Source: Arthrobacter psychrochitiniphilus (lineage in GTDB: Bacteria > Actinomycetota > Actinomycetes > Actinomycetales > Micrococcaceae). From it: 64,000 bases of DNA. A program made the translations under genes and the position numbers. This document shows positions 46,107 to 57,467 of the stretch, one piece after another. Numbering within the stretch: position 1 is the stretch's first letter; every line of letters begins with the position of its first letter. A model generated the notes under the pieces. That model searched no databases, was not told the DNA's origin, and saw nothing but the letters and a program-made list of their open reading frames with translations. Location of the stretch: assembly GCF_003185915.1 (NCBI RefSeq), contig NZ_QHLZ01000001.1:434001-498000 (forward strand), given 5' to 3'.

Positions 46107-46112
46107 TAGGGT
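46107..46112 (+). promoter_or_regulatory. -10 box for leaderless fumC
   Basis: TAGGGT, then 7 nt, then ATG at 46120. No ribosome site precedes the ATG. Confidence 0.5.
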
Positions 46113-46119
46113 GGATGTC

Positions 46120-47550
46120 ATGACTGATACTGCCCCGGCCTCCGCACAAGAATTCCGTATTGAACATGACACCATGGGCGAGGTCCGGGTTCCGGCCAAC
46201 GCCCTGTACAGTGCCCAGACCCAGCGCGCTGTGGAGAACTTCCCCATTTCCGGCATGACCTTGGAGTCAGCCCACATTGCAGCCTTGGCGCGCATCAAGA
46301 AGGCTGCCGCCACCACCAACGCCGAACTGGGTGTTTTGGATGCTGAGCTGGCCCGCGCCATTGAGGGCGCCGCCGATCAGGTAGCTTCCGGCACGTTTGA
46401 TGGCGACTTCCCGATCGACGTCTTCCAGACCGGCTCCGGAACCTCCTCCAACATGAACATGAATGAGGTCCTGGCAACTCTGGCCAACAAGGCCCTGGCT
46501 GCTGCCGGCTCCGAAAAGGTGGTGCACCCGAACGATCACGTCAACGCCTCACAGTCCTCCAATGACGTGTTCCCCACCTCGGTCCACGTTGCGGCCACCT
46601 CCGCCCTGATCAATGATCTTGTTCCGGCCCTTGCTTACCTGGCTGAATCACTGGAGCGCAAGGCCGAGGAATTCAAGGACATCGTCAAGTCCGGCCGCAC
46701 CCACTTGATGGATGCCACCCCCGTCACGCTCGGACAGGAATTCGGTGGCTACGCCGCCCAGATCCGCTACGGCATTGAACGCGTGGAGTCCGCCCTGCCC
46801 CGCGTGGCAGAGGTCCCCCTCGGCGGCACCGCAGTTGGCACGGGCATCAACACCCCCGCTGGTTTCCCGCAGCGCGTCATTGCCCTGCTCGCACAGGACA
46901 CCGGCCTGCCGTTGACCGAGGCACGCAACCACTTCGAGGCACAGGCCAACCGCGACGGCCTCATTGAGGCCTCGGGCCAGCTGCGCAACATTGCGTACTC
47001 GATCATGAAGATCAATAACGATCTGCGCTGGATGGGCTCTGGCCCCAACACGGGCCTGGGCGAAATCTCCATCCCCGATCTGCAGCCCGGCTCCTCGATC
47101 ATGCCCGGCAAGGTCAACCCCGTGATCTGCGAGGCCGCCATCATGGTTGCCGCCCAGGTTATTGGCAACGACACCACCATTGCGCTGTCCTCCACCAACG
47201 GCGCCTTCGAGCTGAACGTGGGCATCCCGGTCATGGCCGCGAACCTGCTGCAGTCCATCCGCTTGCTGACCAACACCTCACGTGTCATGGCGGATAAGAT
47301 GATTGACGGCCTCAGTGCCAACGTTGAGCGCGCCCGCTTCCTGGCGGAGGCTTCACCGTCCATTGTGACGCCGCTGAACAAGTACATCGGCTACGAGAAC
47401 GCCGCCAAGATCGCCAAGCACGCCATCAAGGAAGGCCTGACCATCCGTGAAGCCGTCCTGGCTCTGGGCTTCGTGGACCGCGGCGAACTGACCATGGACC
47501 AGCTGGATCAGGGCCTGGACGTCATGGCCATGACTCGCGCACCCAAGTAA
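46120..47550 (+). CDS. fumC: Class II fumarate hydratase
   Basis: TCA-cycle enzyme hydrating fumarate to malate. It is 476 residues from ATG 46120. The superfamily signature is [12 protein letters not shown]; other sites are [35 protein letters not shown] and [15 protein letters not shown]. Residues of the longer open frame upstream ([13 protein letters not shown]) are not conserved, and the -10 box would overlap them, so I used 46120. It is monocistronic, with a terminator at 47609-47649. Confidence 0.96.
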   Translation: MTDTAPASAQEFRIEHDTMGEVRVPANALYSAQTQRAVENFPISGMTLESAHIAALARIKKAAATTNAELGVLDAELARAIEGAADQVASGTFDGDFPIDVFQTGSGTSSNMNMNEVLATLANKALAAAGSEKVVHPNDHVNASQSSNDVFPTSVHVAATSALINDLVPALAYLAESLERKAEEFKDIVKSGRTHLMDATPVTLGQEFGGYAAQIRYGIERVESALPRVAEVPLGGTAVGTGINTPAGFPQRVIALLAQDTGLPLTEARNHFEAQANRDGLIEASGQLRNIAYSIMKINNDLRWMGSGPNTGLGEISIPDLQPGSSIMPGKVNPVICEAAIMVAAQVIGNDTTIALSSTNGAFELNVGIPVMAANLLQSIRLLTNTSRVMADKMIDGLSANVERARFLAEASPSIVTPLNKYIGYENAAKIAKHAIKEGLTIREAVLALGFVDRGELTMDQLDQGLDVMAMTRAPK

Positions 47551-47562
47551 TTCCTGCACACC

Positions 47563-47604
47563 GCGCATTAAGTACTGCGCATTAAGCACCGCACACTCAG
47601 CACC
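47563..47604. repeat. 14-bp tandem repeat just past the fumC stop
   Basis: Three 14-bp units at 47563, 47577 and 47591 (GCGCATTAAGTACT, GCGCATTAAGCACC, GCACACTCAGCACC), 12 bp after the stop and directly before the terminator. Confidence 0.88.
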
Positions 47605-47608
47605 GCCA

Positions 47609-47649
47609 CGGAGGGACCCGCTGCACTTTACATGGAGCGGGTCCCTCCG
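47609..47649 (+). terminator. Terminator after fumC
   Basis: Perfect 14-bp stem CGGAGGGACCCGCT / AGCGGGTCCCTCCG with a 13-nt loop, followed by CCGTTTCT. Confidence 0.82.
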
Positions 47650-47696
47650 CCGTTTCTAAAGGCCGCGAGCCTATGGCACAGCTCACCACGTATTGA

Positions 47697-47734
47697 TTTT
47701 GCACTTTGCGGTTAATAGTGCAAACTTTTACTTT

Positions 47735-47753
<19 letters not shown>
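47697..47753 (+). promoter_or_regulatory. TetR operator/promoter region of the efflux pair
   Basis: Three half-sites of one sequence: TTTTGCACTTT (47697), AGTGCAAAC (47717) and AGTGCAAAACT (47744). TTTGCACT and AGTGCAAA (47698-47705, 47717-47724) make a perfect 8-bp inverted repeat over the likely -10 box (TTAATA/TAATAG). Binding here would repress the regulator and its downstream transporter gene. Confidence 0.6.
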
Positions 47754-50118
<2,365 letters not shown>

Positions 50119-50130
50119 TCCGCCCTGGCG

Positions 50131-50180
50131 AGGCGGGTGCCGCCGTCGTACTTGAAAAAGTACGACGGCGGCACCCGCCT
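50131..50180. terminator. Bidirectional terminator, 23-bp perfect stem with GAAA loop
   Basis: Left arm 50131-50153 and right arm 50158-50180 are exact complements, with GAAA as loop. It serves both the MFS gene (plus) and the NUDIX gene (minus), which converge here. Confidence 0.9.
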
Positions 50181-50197
50181 TCCGTGCCTAAGCCTCG

Positions 50198-50668
50198 CTA
50201 ACGCTGGAAGTGAGGTTCGCCGTTGAAGGCGAGCGCGCGGTGAATACAGTCCAGATGGCCGGGGCGCAGGGGTGGGAGTGCGTCCAGGGCGAACCAGCCT
50301 ACGGCGAGGGATTCGTCGTCATTCACGCAGGCCGTGCCGCTTACGTAGCGGGCAATGAACTCGATGTTCAGGAAGTCACAGACATCGCCGTTGGGGAAAG
50401 TGACCGGCCCCACGGCCGCCACCCCCAGCAGGTGCTCAATCCGGGCGCTCACACCGGTCTCCTCCAGTATTTCGCGCAGCATGCCGGGGCCCGGCTCCTC
50501 CCCCGGCTCCAAGATACCGGTAATGAGCGCCCAGCCACCGGTGTCAGCCCTCTCGCCCAACAGCACCTGGCCGGCGTCGTCAAAAACTACGGCGCGCACC
50601 CCCGGGAGCCAGAGCGGATCATGGCCGATCTTTTCGCGGAGCTTGAGAATGAATTCCGGTGATCCCAT
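50198..50668 (-). CDS. NUDIX hydrolase
   Basis: 156 residues with an intact Nudix box GILEPGEEPGPGMLREILEETGV (G-x5-E-x7-REUxEExGU). The family cleaves nucleoside diphosphates linked to another group; the substrate here is unknown. WLPGVRAVVFDDAGQVLL before the box and GDVCDFLNIEFIARY after it fit ADP-ribose/NADH-type enzymes, but that is not certain. Confidence 0.9.
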   Translation of the reverse strand: MGSPEFILKLREKIGHDPLWLPGVRAVVFDDAGQVLLGERADTGGWALITGILEPGEEPGPGMLREILEETGVSARIEHLLGVAAVGPVTFPNGDVCDFLNIEFIARYVSGTACVNDDESLAVGWFALDALPPLRPGHLDCIHRALAFNGEPHFQR

Positions 50669-50804
50669 GCGCCCGGCCTATCCCCAGGGGATGACACCGC
50701 TGAGGCAGCGGCACCTTCCATCTGGTGGCGCTGCCTCCGGAGACGGCCGCCCTACTGGCGTGATCACCCCAAATGAGAGGACCGCTAACTGTGGCGGCGT
50801 GTGT

Positions 50805-51314
50805 TCAGGCAGGGAGCAGCAGCATGGTGGCCAGTGTGCCAGCGATCATGGCGGGGGCAAAGGGTATTGCCGTTTTGGCCGTGCCTTTGCGGCTCACAAT
50901 CAGCAGCATGCCCCAAAGTCCGCCGGCAACAAATCCAGCGGCAATCCCGAAAACAACATGTTGCCAGCTCAGAAATCCCAGAAACAGGCCCAACACTCCT
51001 GCCAGTTTCACATCCCCAAAACCCATCCCGGCCGGATAGATCGCCCACAACAACCAATACAGACCAGCCATGGCCAGCGCTCCGCCGGCGGCCCGGAACG
51101 CATGCCCTGGTGCCTGAGCAGCTATGGCTGCCGTCAGCAGCAACGCCGCAACAATGGGATAGGCCGGAAGTACATAACGGTTGGGGAGGGTATGGGTGCG
51201 GATATCGATAACGCTCAGCACCAGGGCCAGCCACAGCAGATACAGGCTGGCGGCGAGAGCACAGAGCAGCGCCAGGGAGTTTCCTTCCCAGAAATCCAGC
51301 AGTCTTGTGACCAT
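50805..51314 (-). CDS. A24 prepilin peptidase (TadV/CpaA-like), orphan
   Basis: 169 residues, mostly membrane helices. The two catalytic aspartates are in VLSVIDIRTHTLPN and MGFGDVKLAG (GxGD). This size lacks the N-methyltransferase domain of long PilD enzymes. It would cleave prepilin leaders, yet no pilus gene is in this window. ATG 51312-51314 is supported by a TAGCAT box 7 nt upstream; the longer open frame runs into the divergent gene. Confidence 0.87.
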   Translation of the reverse strand: MVTRLLDFWEGNSLALLCALAASLYLLWLALVLSVIDIRTHTLPNRYVLPAYPIVAALLLTAAIAAQAPGHAFRAAGGALAMAGLYWLLWAIYPAGMGFGDVKLAGVLGLFLGFLSWQHVVFGIAAGFVAGGLWGMLLIVSRKGTAKTAIPFAPAMIAGTLATMLLLPA

Positions 51315-51386
51315 AAGCGCGATGCTACGCCATTGCCTCCTGCTGCGGGCCAAAATGGCCAGCCACGGGGCTAAGCTGTGGATATG
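51312..51386. promoter_or_regulatory. Divergent leaderless promoter pair (prepilin peptidase / hypothetical)
   Basis: Minus strand: TAGCAT (complement of 51322-51327), 7 nt, ATG. Plus strand: TAAGCT (51372-51377), 6 nt, ATG at 51384. There are 69 bp between start codons. Confidence 0.55.
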
Positions 51387-52241
51387 AGTGCCCCCACCTT
51401 CACTGCCGATGCCTTTCGACATCTTGCCCGCTCCTCCCCGTGGCGCTGGCAGAGCGTGCGCTTTGAACTGCATAGGAAGTTTCCCAACTCCGTCTACGGT
51501 GGCTCCGGAAACTCGTGGGTGCCGCTAGCTGTGACTGGCGCCGAAGTAAAGACTACTCCCGGCATTGATGAGCGCACGCGCGGGCTGCTCGAAGACAAAG
51601 ATCCCACGTTGTCCATAAATTGCTGGGTGCGCCGTCCCGGAGCGTTGCGGGTAGAGACGTTGGAGGGGAAGTTGTTGGCCAGCACCACCAAGATCAATGA
51701 ATCACGGGACTCCCTCTTTATCAGCGGAAACCGCAAACCGTGGCTACTGCAGCCCTCACTGGTCAATCCAGTCAAAGATAGCCAAGGATTCGTGGTGCGC
51801 CGCCCCGAGGCTCGCTACGGCGAACCCGCCTATGGCTCCGGCCGGGCCGCTGCAGCCCTCGATCCGGTGGAACTGACAGGGGAACGCCCTGTTCCGTTGG
51901 AAGCACCCTTCGCCAATGTGGCTGAAATTGCGGACATCGCCGTGGTAACTCACCACGGCAGGGACGCCGTGGAAGCGGTGCTGACACCCAATTCCAGTTA
52001 CCGTCCGCTCTTTGCTGACGCGCCGCTGCTGTTTCCGGGCCGCACAGCCGTCCGCATCGATCTGGAGACGGGGATTTGTGTGGCCTCCCAGTCACTCGAT
52101 GGCGACAGTGCCGGGGCAGGGCACTGGATGGTGCTTCTGGGTATTGATGAGTACATGCTCGATGACCTTTTTGAAGAGGTCAGCATGGGCTTGACCGATG
52201 TCCGGGCCCACATCCCGTGGGAACTGGGCCCGGATCAGTAG
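51384..52241 (+). CDS. Uncharacterised soluble protein
   Basis: 285 residues. No signal peptide or membrane segment. I do not recognise a domain. It has a basic, aromatic start (FRHLARSSPWRWQSVRFELHRKF), a middle rich in Arg/Glu/Pro with PWLLQPSLVNPVKDSQGF, and an acidic end (YMLDDLFEEVSMGLTDVRAHIPWELGPDQ). Codon use is like its neighbours, so it is a resident gene. ATG 51384 is preferred because TAAGCT lies 6 nt upstream; a GTG two codons earlier is possible. Confidence 0.75.
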   Translation: MSAPTFTADAFRHLARSSPWRWQSVRFELHRKFPNSVYGGSGNSWVPLAVTGAEVKTTPGIDERTRGLLEDKDPTLSINCWVRRPGALRVETLEGKLLASTTKINESRDSLFISGNRKPWLLQPSLVNPVKDSQGFVVRRPEARYGEPAYGSGRAAAALDPVELTGERPVPLEAPFANVAEIADIAVVTHHGRDAVEAVLTPNSSYRPLFADAPLLFPGRTAVRIDLETGICVASQSLDGDSAGAGHWMVLLGIDEYMLDDLFEEVSMGLTDVRAHIPWELGPDQ

Positions 52242-52242
52242 C

Positions 52243-52889
52243 CTAGATCTCTGCCCGTTCCAGCAACTCCGTCACGAGCGCCGCAATAGGCGAGCGTTCG
52301 CTCCTAGTGAGTGTCACATGGCCAAATAGTGGATGCCCCTTGAGTGTTTCCACTTCCGCCACCACGCCGTCGTGTCTGCCCACCCGCAAGTTATCCCGCT
52401 GAGCGACGTCGTGGGTGAGGACAATCTTGGATCGCTGGCCTATCTTGCTCATGACGGTCAGCAGCACATTTTTCTCCAATGACTGAGCCTCATCCACAAT
52501 GACAAATGAATCGTGGAGGGAGCGGCCTCGGATATGGGTCAATGGCTGCACCTCTGCCACCCCAGTCCATCCCGAATCTGCCACGAGTTCATTGCGGTAC
52601 TCCAGCCGCAGTGCCCTAGAGCAATGGTTGTGGCGAAGCCGCCATGAGCTGCGCCCAACTCATCCAAGAGCCGCAGTGCTGTGCGGGCAAAGTAGCCCAA
52701 CTCGGGGTCGTGGCGCTTGCGTTCCAACTCGGTGACCACCACAATCGGCACCACCACCTGGTGCTCGGCGAAACGTGTCACCGCCCGTGGGTCCGAGAGT
52801 AAAACGGAGGTGTCAATAACGTACGTACGCAAGGCGGCCGTTGTGTGCCGGCGCTGGGATTGCTGTTCAAGGTTCATGGTTTCAACCAC
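52243..52889 (-). pseudogene. PhoH-family (PIN + ATPase) gene with two internal deletions
   Basis: Intact relatives are about 430-440 residues: a PIN RNase domain followed by a PhoH ATPase. Here only the start of PIN survives ([21 protein letters not shown] ... [15 protein letters not shown], about 85 codons). Near 52606-52634 the reading jumps to a different frame with [15 protein letters not shown]. Near 52550-52556 a second junction joins VAEV directly to [21 protein letters not shown] and the intact C-terminus. The Walker A region is gone, so the product cannot be a working PhoH ATPase. It follows DUF1275 and uppS on the same strand. Confidence 0.88.
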
Positions 52890-52913
52890 GTCTGCTCCAA
52901 CCCTCCGGAGGGG

Positions 52914-53588
52914 CTAAGAACCTCCGGAGACCTCAGGGGCTCCTGGTGAGTGCCAGCTAATCCTGCCGTTGATCAGAACCGCCAGAACCAGGACGGCCAC
53001 GGCAATCCACAAGGCGTTCAGATTCAGCGTCAGGTAGGCGAAGCCGCCGATGATGGAGCCTGCCGTCAGCGAGAGCCAGAGCAGGCCATAGCGCAGCCAC
53101 AGCCACCGTTGCCCCCCGGTCAGTGCTGTGGCCAGATGCTGACCCATTTTCACCAACGTGCCTGTCATATAGGTCAGACCGATGCTGACCTCGCCGTCGC
53201 GCTCAAAAATGACGTTTTCAGCGCCCATGGCCAGCGCCATGATGGCCGGGGCAAGCCATCCCCCCAGCCCCAGATCAAAAAGTACGACGGCGCAGACCAG
53301 TGCCGCACTCACGTACAGCAGCACCGCCATCCGTTTACGGGACGGGACCATCCGGCGCAGGATCGAGGCACTCACCACCCCTATGAGAAACGCGGCCACC
53401 AGCCCGAAGGCGAGGGTGAAGCCCAGCCAGTTACCTTGGGCCAGTGCCGTGCCACCCCGTGTGGAGTTTCCGCTCATGAAGGAGACAAAGTAGCCGCCCA
53501 AATGAATGAATCCCACGGCATCAACAAATCCTGCGGCGCTGGAAAGGACGGCGGCAAGGAGTATCTCGGAGCGGTGATGGCTCTGCAC
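52914..53588 (-). CDS. DUF1275 (YoaK) family membrane protein
   Basis: 224 residues with six to seven membrane helices. FVDAVGFIHLGGYFVSFMSGNSTRGG is the family hallmark, and NVIFERDGEVSIGLTYMTGTLVKMG follows in the middle. Function is unknown. It starts 11 bp after the uppS stop and ends 24 bp before the phoH remnant, so these three form one transcription unit. Confidence 0.88.
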   Translation of the reverse strand: MQSHHRSEILLAAVLSSAAGFVDAVGFIHLGGYFVSFMSGNSTRGGTALAQGNWLGFTLAFGLVAAFLIGVVSASILRRMVPSRKRMAVLLYVSAALVCAVVLFDLGLGGWLAPAIMALAMGAENVIFERDGEVSIGLTYMTGTLVKMGQHLATALTGGQRWLWLRYGLLWLSLTAGSIIGGFAYLTLNLNALWIAVAVLVLAVLINGRISWHSPGAPEVSGGS

Positions 53589-53599
53589 TGCGCGCTGGC

Positions 53600-54382
53600 C
53601 TAGCTGCCGAAGCGCCGGCTGCGGCCCGCGTAGTCGCGCAGCGCGCGGAGGAAATCGATCTTGCGGAAGGCCGGCCAGAGCGCTTCGCAGAAGTAGAACT
53701 CGCTATAGGCGCTCTGCCACATGAGGAACCCGGAGAGGCGCTGCTCCCCCGAGGTACGGATCACCAGATCAGGATCGGGTTGGCCGCGGGTATAGAGAAA
53801 TTTGGAGATGTCATCAACACTCAGAGAGTTGGCAACCTCCGCCATGGTGCGCCCCGCGGAGTCCGCGTCATGGAGGAGTTCCCGGACGGCGTCAATAATT
53901 TCACGCCGGCCACCATAGCCAATAGCCATGTTGACGTGGATGCGTTCCTGCGCCGGGACCCGTTCAGTCAGTGTGGAGAGCCGGGCGGCCAAATATTCGG
54001 GCAGTAGTTCCGGGGCGCCCATGGCGTGAACGCTAATGTCAGCGTCGGCGTCGAGTACATCCAGGGTGTTGGCGATGATGGCCATGAGCTCATCCAGCTC
54101 TTCGGGCGAGCGGCTCATATTGTCGGTGGAAAGCATATAGAGCGTGACCACCTTGATGCCGAGGTCTTGGCACCAGCCCAAAAATTCCAGAATCTTATCC
54201 GCACCGGCCTGGTGACCCTGGCTGGTGGGGGCATTGAACTGTTTGGCCCAGCGGCGGTTGCCATCGACCATGACGCCAATGTGCCCGGGCACGCTGTCCA
54301 GATCAAGAGATCTTGCCAAGCGCCGTTCATAGAAGTTGTAGAGAATCTTTGGCATCCGCATGGACGCGGTGGACAACCGCAT
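53600..54382 (-). CDS. uppS: Isoprenyl transferase (Z-type polyprenyl diphosphate synthase)
   Basis: Makes the polyprenyl diphosphate from which the cell-wall lipid carrier is derived. It is 260 residues with VMVDGNRRWAKQ (catalytic Asp), VTLYMLSTDN, VNMAIGYGGRREI and DLVIRTSGEQRLSGFLMWQSAY. Length and motifs are normal for cis-prenyltransferases; chain length cannot be read. It sits divergent from the hemolysin III gene. Isopentenyl units come from the pathway that includes ispE. Confidence 0.94.
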   Translation of the reverse strand: MRLSTASMRMPKILYNFYERRLARSLDLDSVPGHIGVMVDGNRRWAKQFNAPTSQGHQAGADKILEFLGWCQDLGIKVVTLYMLSTDNMSRSPEELDELMAIIANTLDVLDADADISVHAMGAPELLPEYLAARLSTLTERVPAQERIHVNMAIGYGGRREIIDAVRELLHDADSAGRTMAEVANSLSVDDISKFLYTRGQPDPDLVIRTSGEQRLSGFLMWQSAYSEFYFCEALWPAFRKIDFLRALRDYAGRSRRFGS

Positions 54383-54525
54383 GAGAATGCACCGGACCTT
54401 TGCGAATGATGGCCCTGCGGCCGTACGAATCTTGCTAGATCTAGATTACCCGCACGCACCGGGGAATCCTGCCAAGAAAAAGCAAAATACTTGTTACTCA
54501 CCGGTAGCCCTATGGGTGCGCGGGA

Positions 54526-54531
54526 TATGAT
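54526..54531 (+). promoter_or_regulatory. -10 box for leaderless hemolysin III gene
   Basis: TATGAT, an excellent -10 match, then 7 nt, then ATG at 54539. Confidence 0.6.
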
Positions 54532-54538
54532 TTTTGCC

Positions 54539-55186
54539 ATGAGCACTCTTTCAAACACGGAACACAAGCCCTCTTGGCGCGGCTGGCTACATGCTGGAAC
54601 TGCTCCGTTGGTTCTGGTGGCAGGCACCATTTTGGTGGTACTGGCACCGAGTTCCGAGGCAAAAATCACGTGCGCCATTTATGTATTTACTGGCGTACTG
54701 CTTTTTGGCACCAGTGCGCTCTATCACCTTGGCAATTGGTCTCCAAAAGCGAAGGCCACGCTTAAACGGCTCGATCACAGCAACATCATGCTGGTCATTG
54801 CCGGCTCCTACACGCCGCTGTCCTACTTGATGCTGCCCCGACCCACCGCCACGCTGTTGTTGTGGATGATTTGGATTGGCGCCATCGCCGGAGTCATCTT
54901 CCGTGTGGCCTGGGTGCGCGCCCCACGCTGGCTCTACGTCCCGATCTACGTGCTCTTGGGCATCACAGCCCTGTTTTTTCTCCCCGAATTCTGGGCAGCA
55001 GGGGTAGTACCCACGCTGCTGATTTGCCTGGGCGGGGCCATGTATATTGCCGGCGCCGTCATTTACGGGATCAAGAAGCCCAATTTCAGCCACCTCCACT
55101 TTGGCTTCCACGAGTTGTTCCATGCCCTCACCGTGGCAGCCTTCGCCACCCACTTTGTGGCAGTGGTCCTGGTGGTCTTCTCCTAG
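54539..55186 (+). CDS. Hemolysin III / PAQR family membrane protein
   Basis: 215 residues with seven membrane helices. The PAQR metal-site residues are seen in TSALYHLGNW, RLDHSNIMLVIAGSYTP and HFGFHELFHALTVAA. The family is also called YqfA/TrhA and affects membrane energetics or fluidity; hemolysis is not its likely role. ATG 54539 is chosen for its perfect -10 spacing. A 14-bp tandem repeat begins with the base after its stop. Confidence 0.9.
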   Translation: MSTLSNTEHKPSWRGWLHAGTAPLVLVAGTILVVLAPSSEAKITCAIYVFTGVLLFGTSALYHLGNWSPKAKATLKRLDHSNIMLVIAGSYTPLSYLMLPRPTATLLLWMIWIGAIAGVIFRVAWVRAPRWLYVPIYVLLGITALFFLPEFWAAGVVPTLLICLGGAMYIAGAVIYGIKKPNFSHLHFGFHELFHALTVAAFATHFVAVVLVVFS

Positions 55187-55225
55187 GCACCATATTCTGG
55201 GCACCGTCTTCTGGGCACCGTTACC
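55187..55225. repeat. 14-bp tandem repeat starting right after the hemolysin III stop
   Basis: GCACCATATTCTGG (55187), GCACCGTCTTCTGG (55201) and GCACCGTTACC (55215). The first base of the array is the base after the TAG. Confidence 0.88.
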
Positions 55226-55244
55226 TACCGGCCGTCTCCCCACA

Positions 55245-55269
55245 GCCGTCTCCGCAGTGCGCAGACGGC
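55245..55269. terminator. Small hairpin between converging genes
   Basis: 7-bp stem GCCGTCT / AGACGGC with an 11-nt loop. It can serve the hemolysin III gene, and the yyaL-like gene ends 3 bp away on the other strand. Confidence 0.45.
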
Positions 55270-55271
55270 CG

Positions 55272-57458
55272 TTATTCTGCCTTGGCGTGGTGCGGGCGGC
55301 TTACGCGGTGCGGGCGGCTTACGAGCTGTTGGAGCTCTTCGGGGCTTTCAACGGGGCGCGCACAGACCATATTCCTGCAAACATAGGCCAGCGGGCTGCT
55401 AGCCGCTGTGCGCCCGGCCAGCAGTGGCACTGTTTGCGTGTCAACGCCATCCCCCACAGCAAGGGCCATCCCGGGCGATCCAGATAGCCATGCCTGGCGT
55501 ATCAGTGCTTCCCGTAGCTCCCCAGGGGCTCCCACGATGGCTAGTTCCAACGGCCCGGCAGCTAGTGCTAGCGCAGCACCGAGCATTCCTCCGGCAGATC
55601 GAGGCGCCCGGGCGGCCAGTTCCGGAACTGTTGCCAGCATGCTCTCCGCCATGGCCCGATGCCGTGCGGATCCGGTGTATGCCGACCACGTGGTGAACGC
55701 CTCCGCCAGCAACGCCACCCCGCCTGTTGTGGCGTTGTCGAAGGGATCGGCACAACGCGATCCCTGCACCGGATGTCCGGCGGACGCAGCGCCCTGGTTG
55801 AACACCACGGAATCTACAATGAATTCCTGCTCCGCCGCCGCCACAAGTTCCCCGGAAAACTCAAACCAGCGGGTATCCCCCGTGGCCGCATACAGTGTCA
55901 AAAACCCGTTGGCGCAGGCTGCATAATCCTCCAGTAGCCCCTTGATGCCGCGGGCCACCCCGTCATGGGAAACCCGAGATAGTGTCCCATCCCAGTGGAC
56001 AGAGTGCAGATATTCTCCCAGTTCCACGGCGGCCACCAGCCACGTGGGTTCCTCAAGTACCATGGCGCCTTCAGCCAGGGCACGCATGAGCATGGCATTC
56101 CAGGCCGCCACCACTTTATCGTCCCGGGATGGCATGATCCGGGTGGCCCGGCGCCGCAGCAGGGCGGGCTTGAGCTGTTGCCATTGCTGTTGCTGGCGCC
56201 CAGTCAACGGCGCTCCAGGATGCAGCGGATGGGAATCACCGGCACCGGCGTCCGCGCTAATCCCCATGGCTTGTCCCACGGCAGCTGCCAGGTCCAGCGC
56301 GGCAGCTGAATTCTCTTCAATTTCACGCGCCGCGTCCTGCAATTCCGTCATGTTCCACTGGTAGCTGGCACCCTCGTGGTGAACGCCCGAAACCACGGTG
56401 TCTGCATCCAGGGAGGACGCAAATGCGCCACCTTGCAGGCGCAGTTCCGTCAGGAGCCAGTGCACCGTGGCTGTTGCGGCCTCACGGGCTGCAGCGCTTC
56501 CCAGCGGCGCAACGGAAGGCGGGCAGGCTGCAACCCAGGAATTTTGATCTTCCAACGGCTCGCTCTCAAGCAGCCTTATCCACCGCACCAACACCTGCAG
56601 CAGCCCGGCATTGTCATACAGCATTTTCTCGTAGTGCGGTTCTGACCAGTCAGCTGTGACGCTGTACCTGGCAAAGCCGCCGCCCAACTGGTCAAACAGA
56701 GCCGAATGCACCATGGCGCCCAGTGTCCGCCCCGCCAAACCACGCGCCTGCGCGGCCGTTTGGGTTCCGGAGGTGGCCAATAGGAGCAGGAATTCAAGGC
56801 CCGGGGTGGGCGGGAACTTCGGGGCCTGACCCAGCCCGCCGTGACGCAAATCTTCGGCCGCAGCCATGGCCGCCAACGCTTTTTCGCCCGGCCCCAGCCA
56901 GTCCGGGCCCTGCCCTGTGGGAAGTTCCACGGCGTCCCGCACGTTTGTGTGCACCTGCCACAGCGGCTGGGCGAGGGTTTCGGCCAGGGACTGTGCTGTT
57001 TCTTCCACCTGGTCACGGCGCATTCGCCAGGCCTCTTCCACCGCTTCCAAAACCTGGGCAAAAGAGGGCTGACCACTGACGGGTTGGGGCGGGAAGTAGG
57101 TGCCGGCGTAGAAGGCTTTGCCCTCCGGGGTGAGGAAAACGCTCATGGGCCAGCCACCTTGGCCACTCAGTGCCTGGGTGGCGGCCATGTAGGTATCATC
57201 CACGTCGGGGCGTTCCTCACGGTCCACCTTGATGGAGACAAAATGCTGGTTCAGGTAGACGCCAATGGCGGGGTCTTCAAAGGACTCCCCCGCCATGACA
57301 TGACACCAATGGCACGCGGCATAGCCCACTGAAAGAAAAATGGGTACATCACGTGCCACTGCTTCGGCAAAGGCAGCCTCGTCAAAAGGCTGCCAGGCCA
57401 CTGGATTATGAGCATGCTGGCGAAGGTAAGCGCTAGGTTCACCCGCCAGCCTGTTCAT
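55272..57458 (-). CDS. Thioredoxin-like / DUF255 protein (YyaL, spermatogenesis-20 like)
   Basis: 728 residues. An N-terminal thioredoxin-like domain with AACHWCHVMAGESFEDP (CxxC at about 49-52) is followed by an alpha/alpha-barrel like that of N-acylglucosamine epimerases/glycosidases (about 180-600). The cellular role of YyaL-type proteins is unsettled. It follows the small membrane protein gene by 9 bp and mca upstream, an order seen in Actinobacteria and consistent with a thiol-related role (inference). Its C-terminus contains an 18-bp tandem duplication encoding SRPHRV/SRPHHA. Confidence 0.88.
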   Translation of the reverse strand: MNRLAGEPSAYLRQHAHNPVAWQPFDEAAFAEAVARDVPIFLSVGYAACHWCHVMAGESFEDPAIGVYLNQHFVSIKVDREERPDVDDTYMAATQALSGQGGWPMSVFLTPEGKAFYAGTYFPPQPVSGQPSFAQVLEAVEEAWRMRRDQVEETAQSLAETLAQPLWQVHTNVRDAVELPTGQGPDWLGPGEKALAAMAAAEDLRHGGLGQAPKFPPTPGLEFLLLLATSGTQTAAQARGLAGRTLGAMVHSALFDQLGGGFARYSVTADWSEPHYEKMLYDNAGLLQVLVRWIRLLESEPLEDQNSWVAACPPSVAPLGSAAAREAATATVHWLLTELRLQGGAFASSLDADTVVSGVHHEGASYQWNMTELQDAAREIEENSAAALDLAAAVGQAMGISADAGAGDSHPLHPGAPLTGRQQQQWQQLKPALLRRRATRIMPSRDDKVVAAWNAMLMRALAEGAMVLEEPTWLVAAVELGEYLHSVHWDGTLSRVSHDGVARGIKGLLEDYAACANGFLTLYAATGDTRWFEFSGELVAAAEQEFIVDSVVFNQGAASAGHPVQGSRCADPFDNATTGGVALLAEAFTTWSAYTGSARHRAMAESMLATVPELAARAPRSAGGMLGAALALAAGPLELAIVGAPGELREALIRQAWLSGSPGMALAVGDGVDTQTVPLLAGRTAASSPLAYVCRNMVCARPVESPEELQQLVSRPHRVSRPHHAKAE
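55289..55324. repeat. 18-bp tandem duplication at the yyaL-like 3' end
   Basis: Two adjacent copies (55289-55306, 55307-55324) differing at the last base, in frame, about 15 bp before the stop. Confidence 0.9.
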
Positions 57459-57467
57459 AAGATCCGG

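Noticed and set aside
46066..46119. Upstream start for fumC
   Set aside because: The extra residues are not conserved and the -10 box of the leaderless promoter lies inside that stretch.
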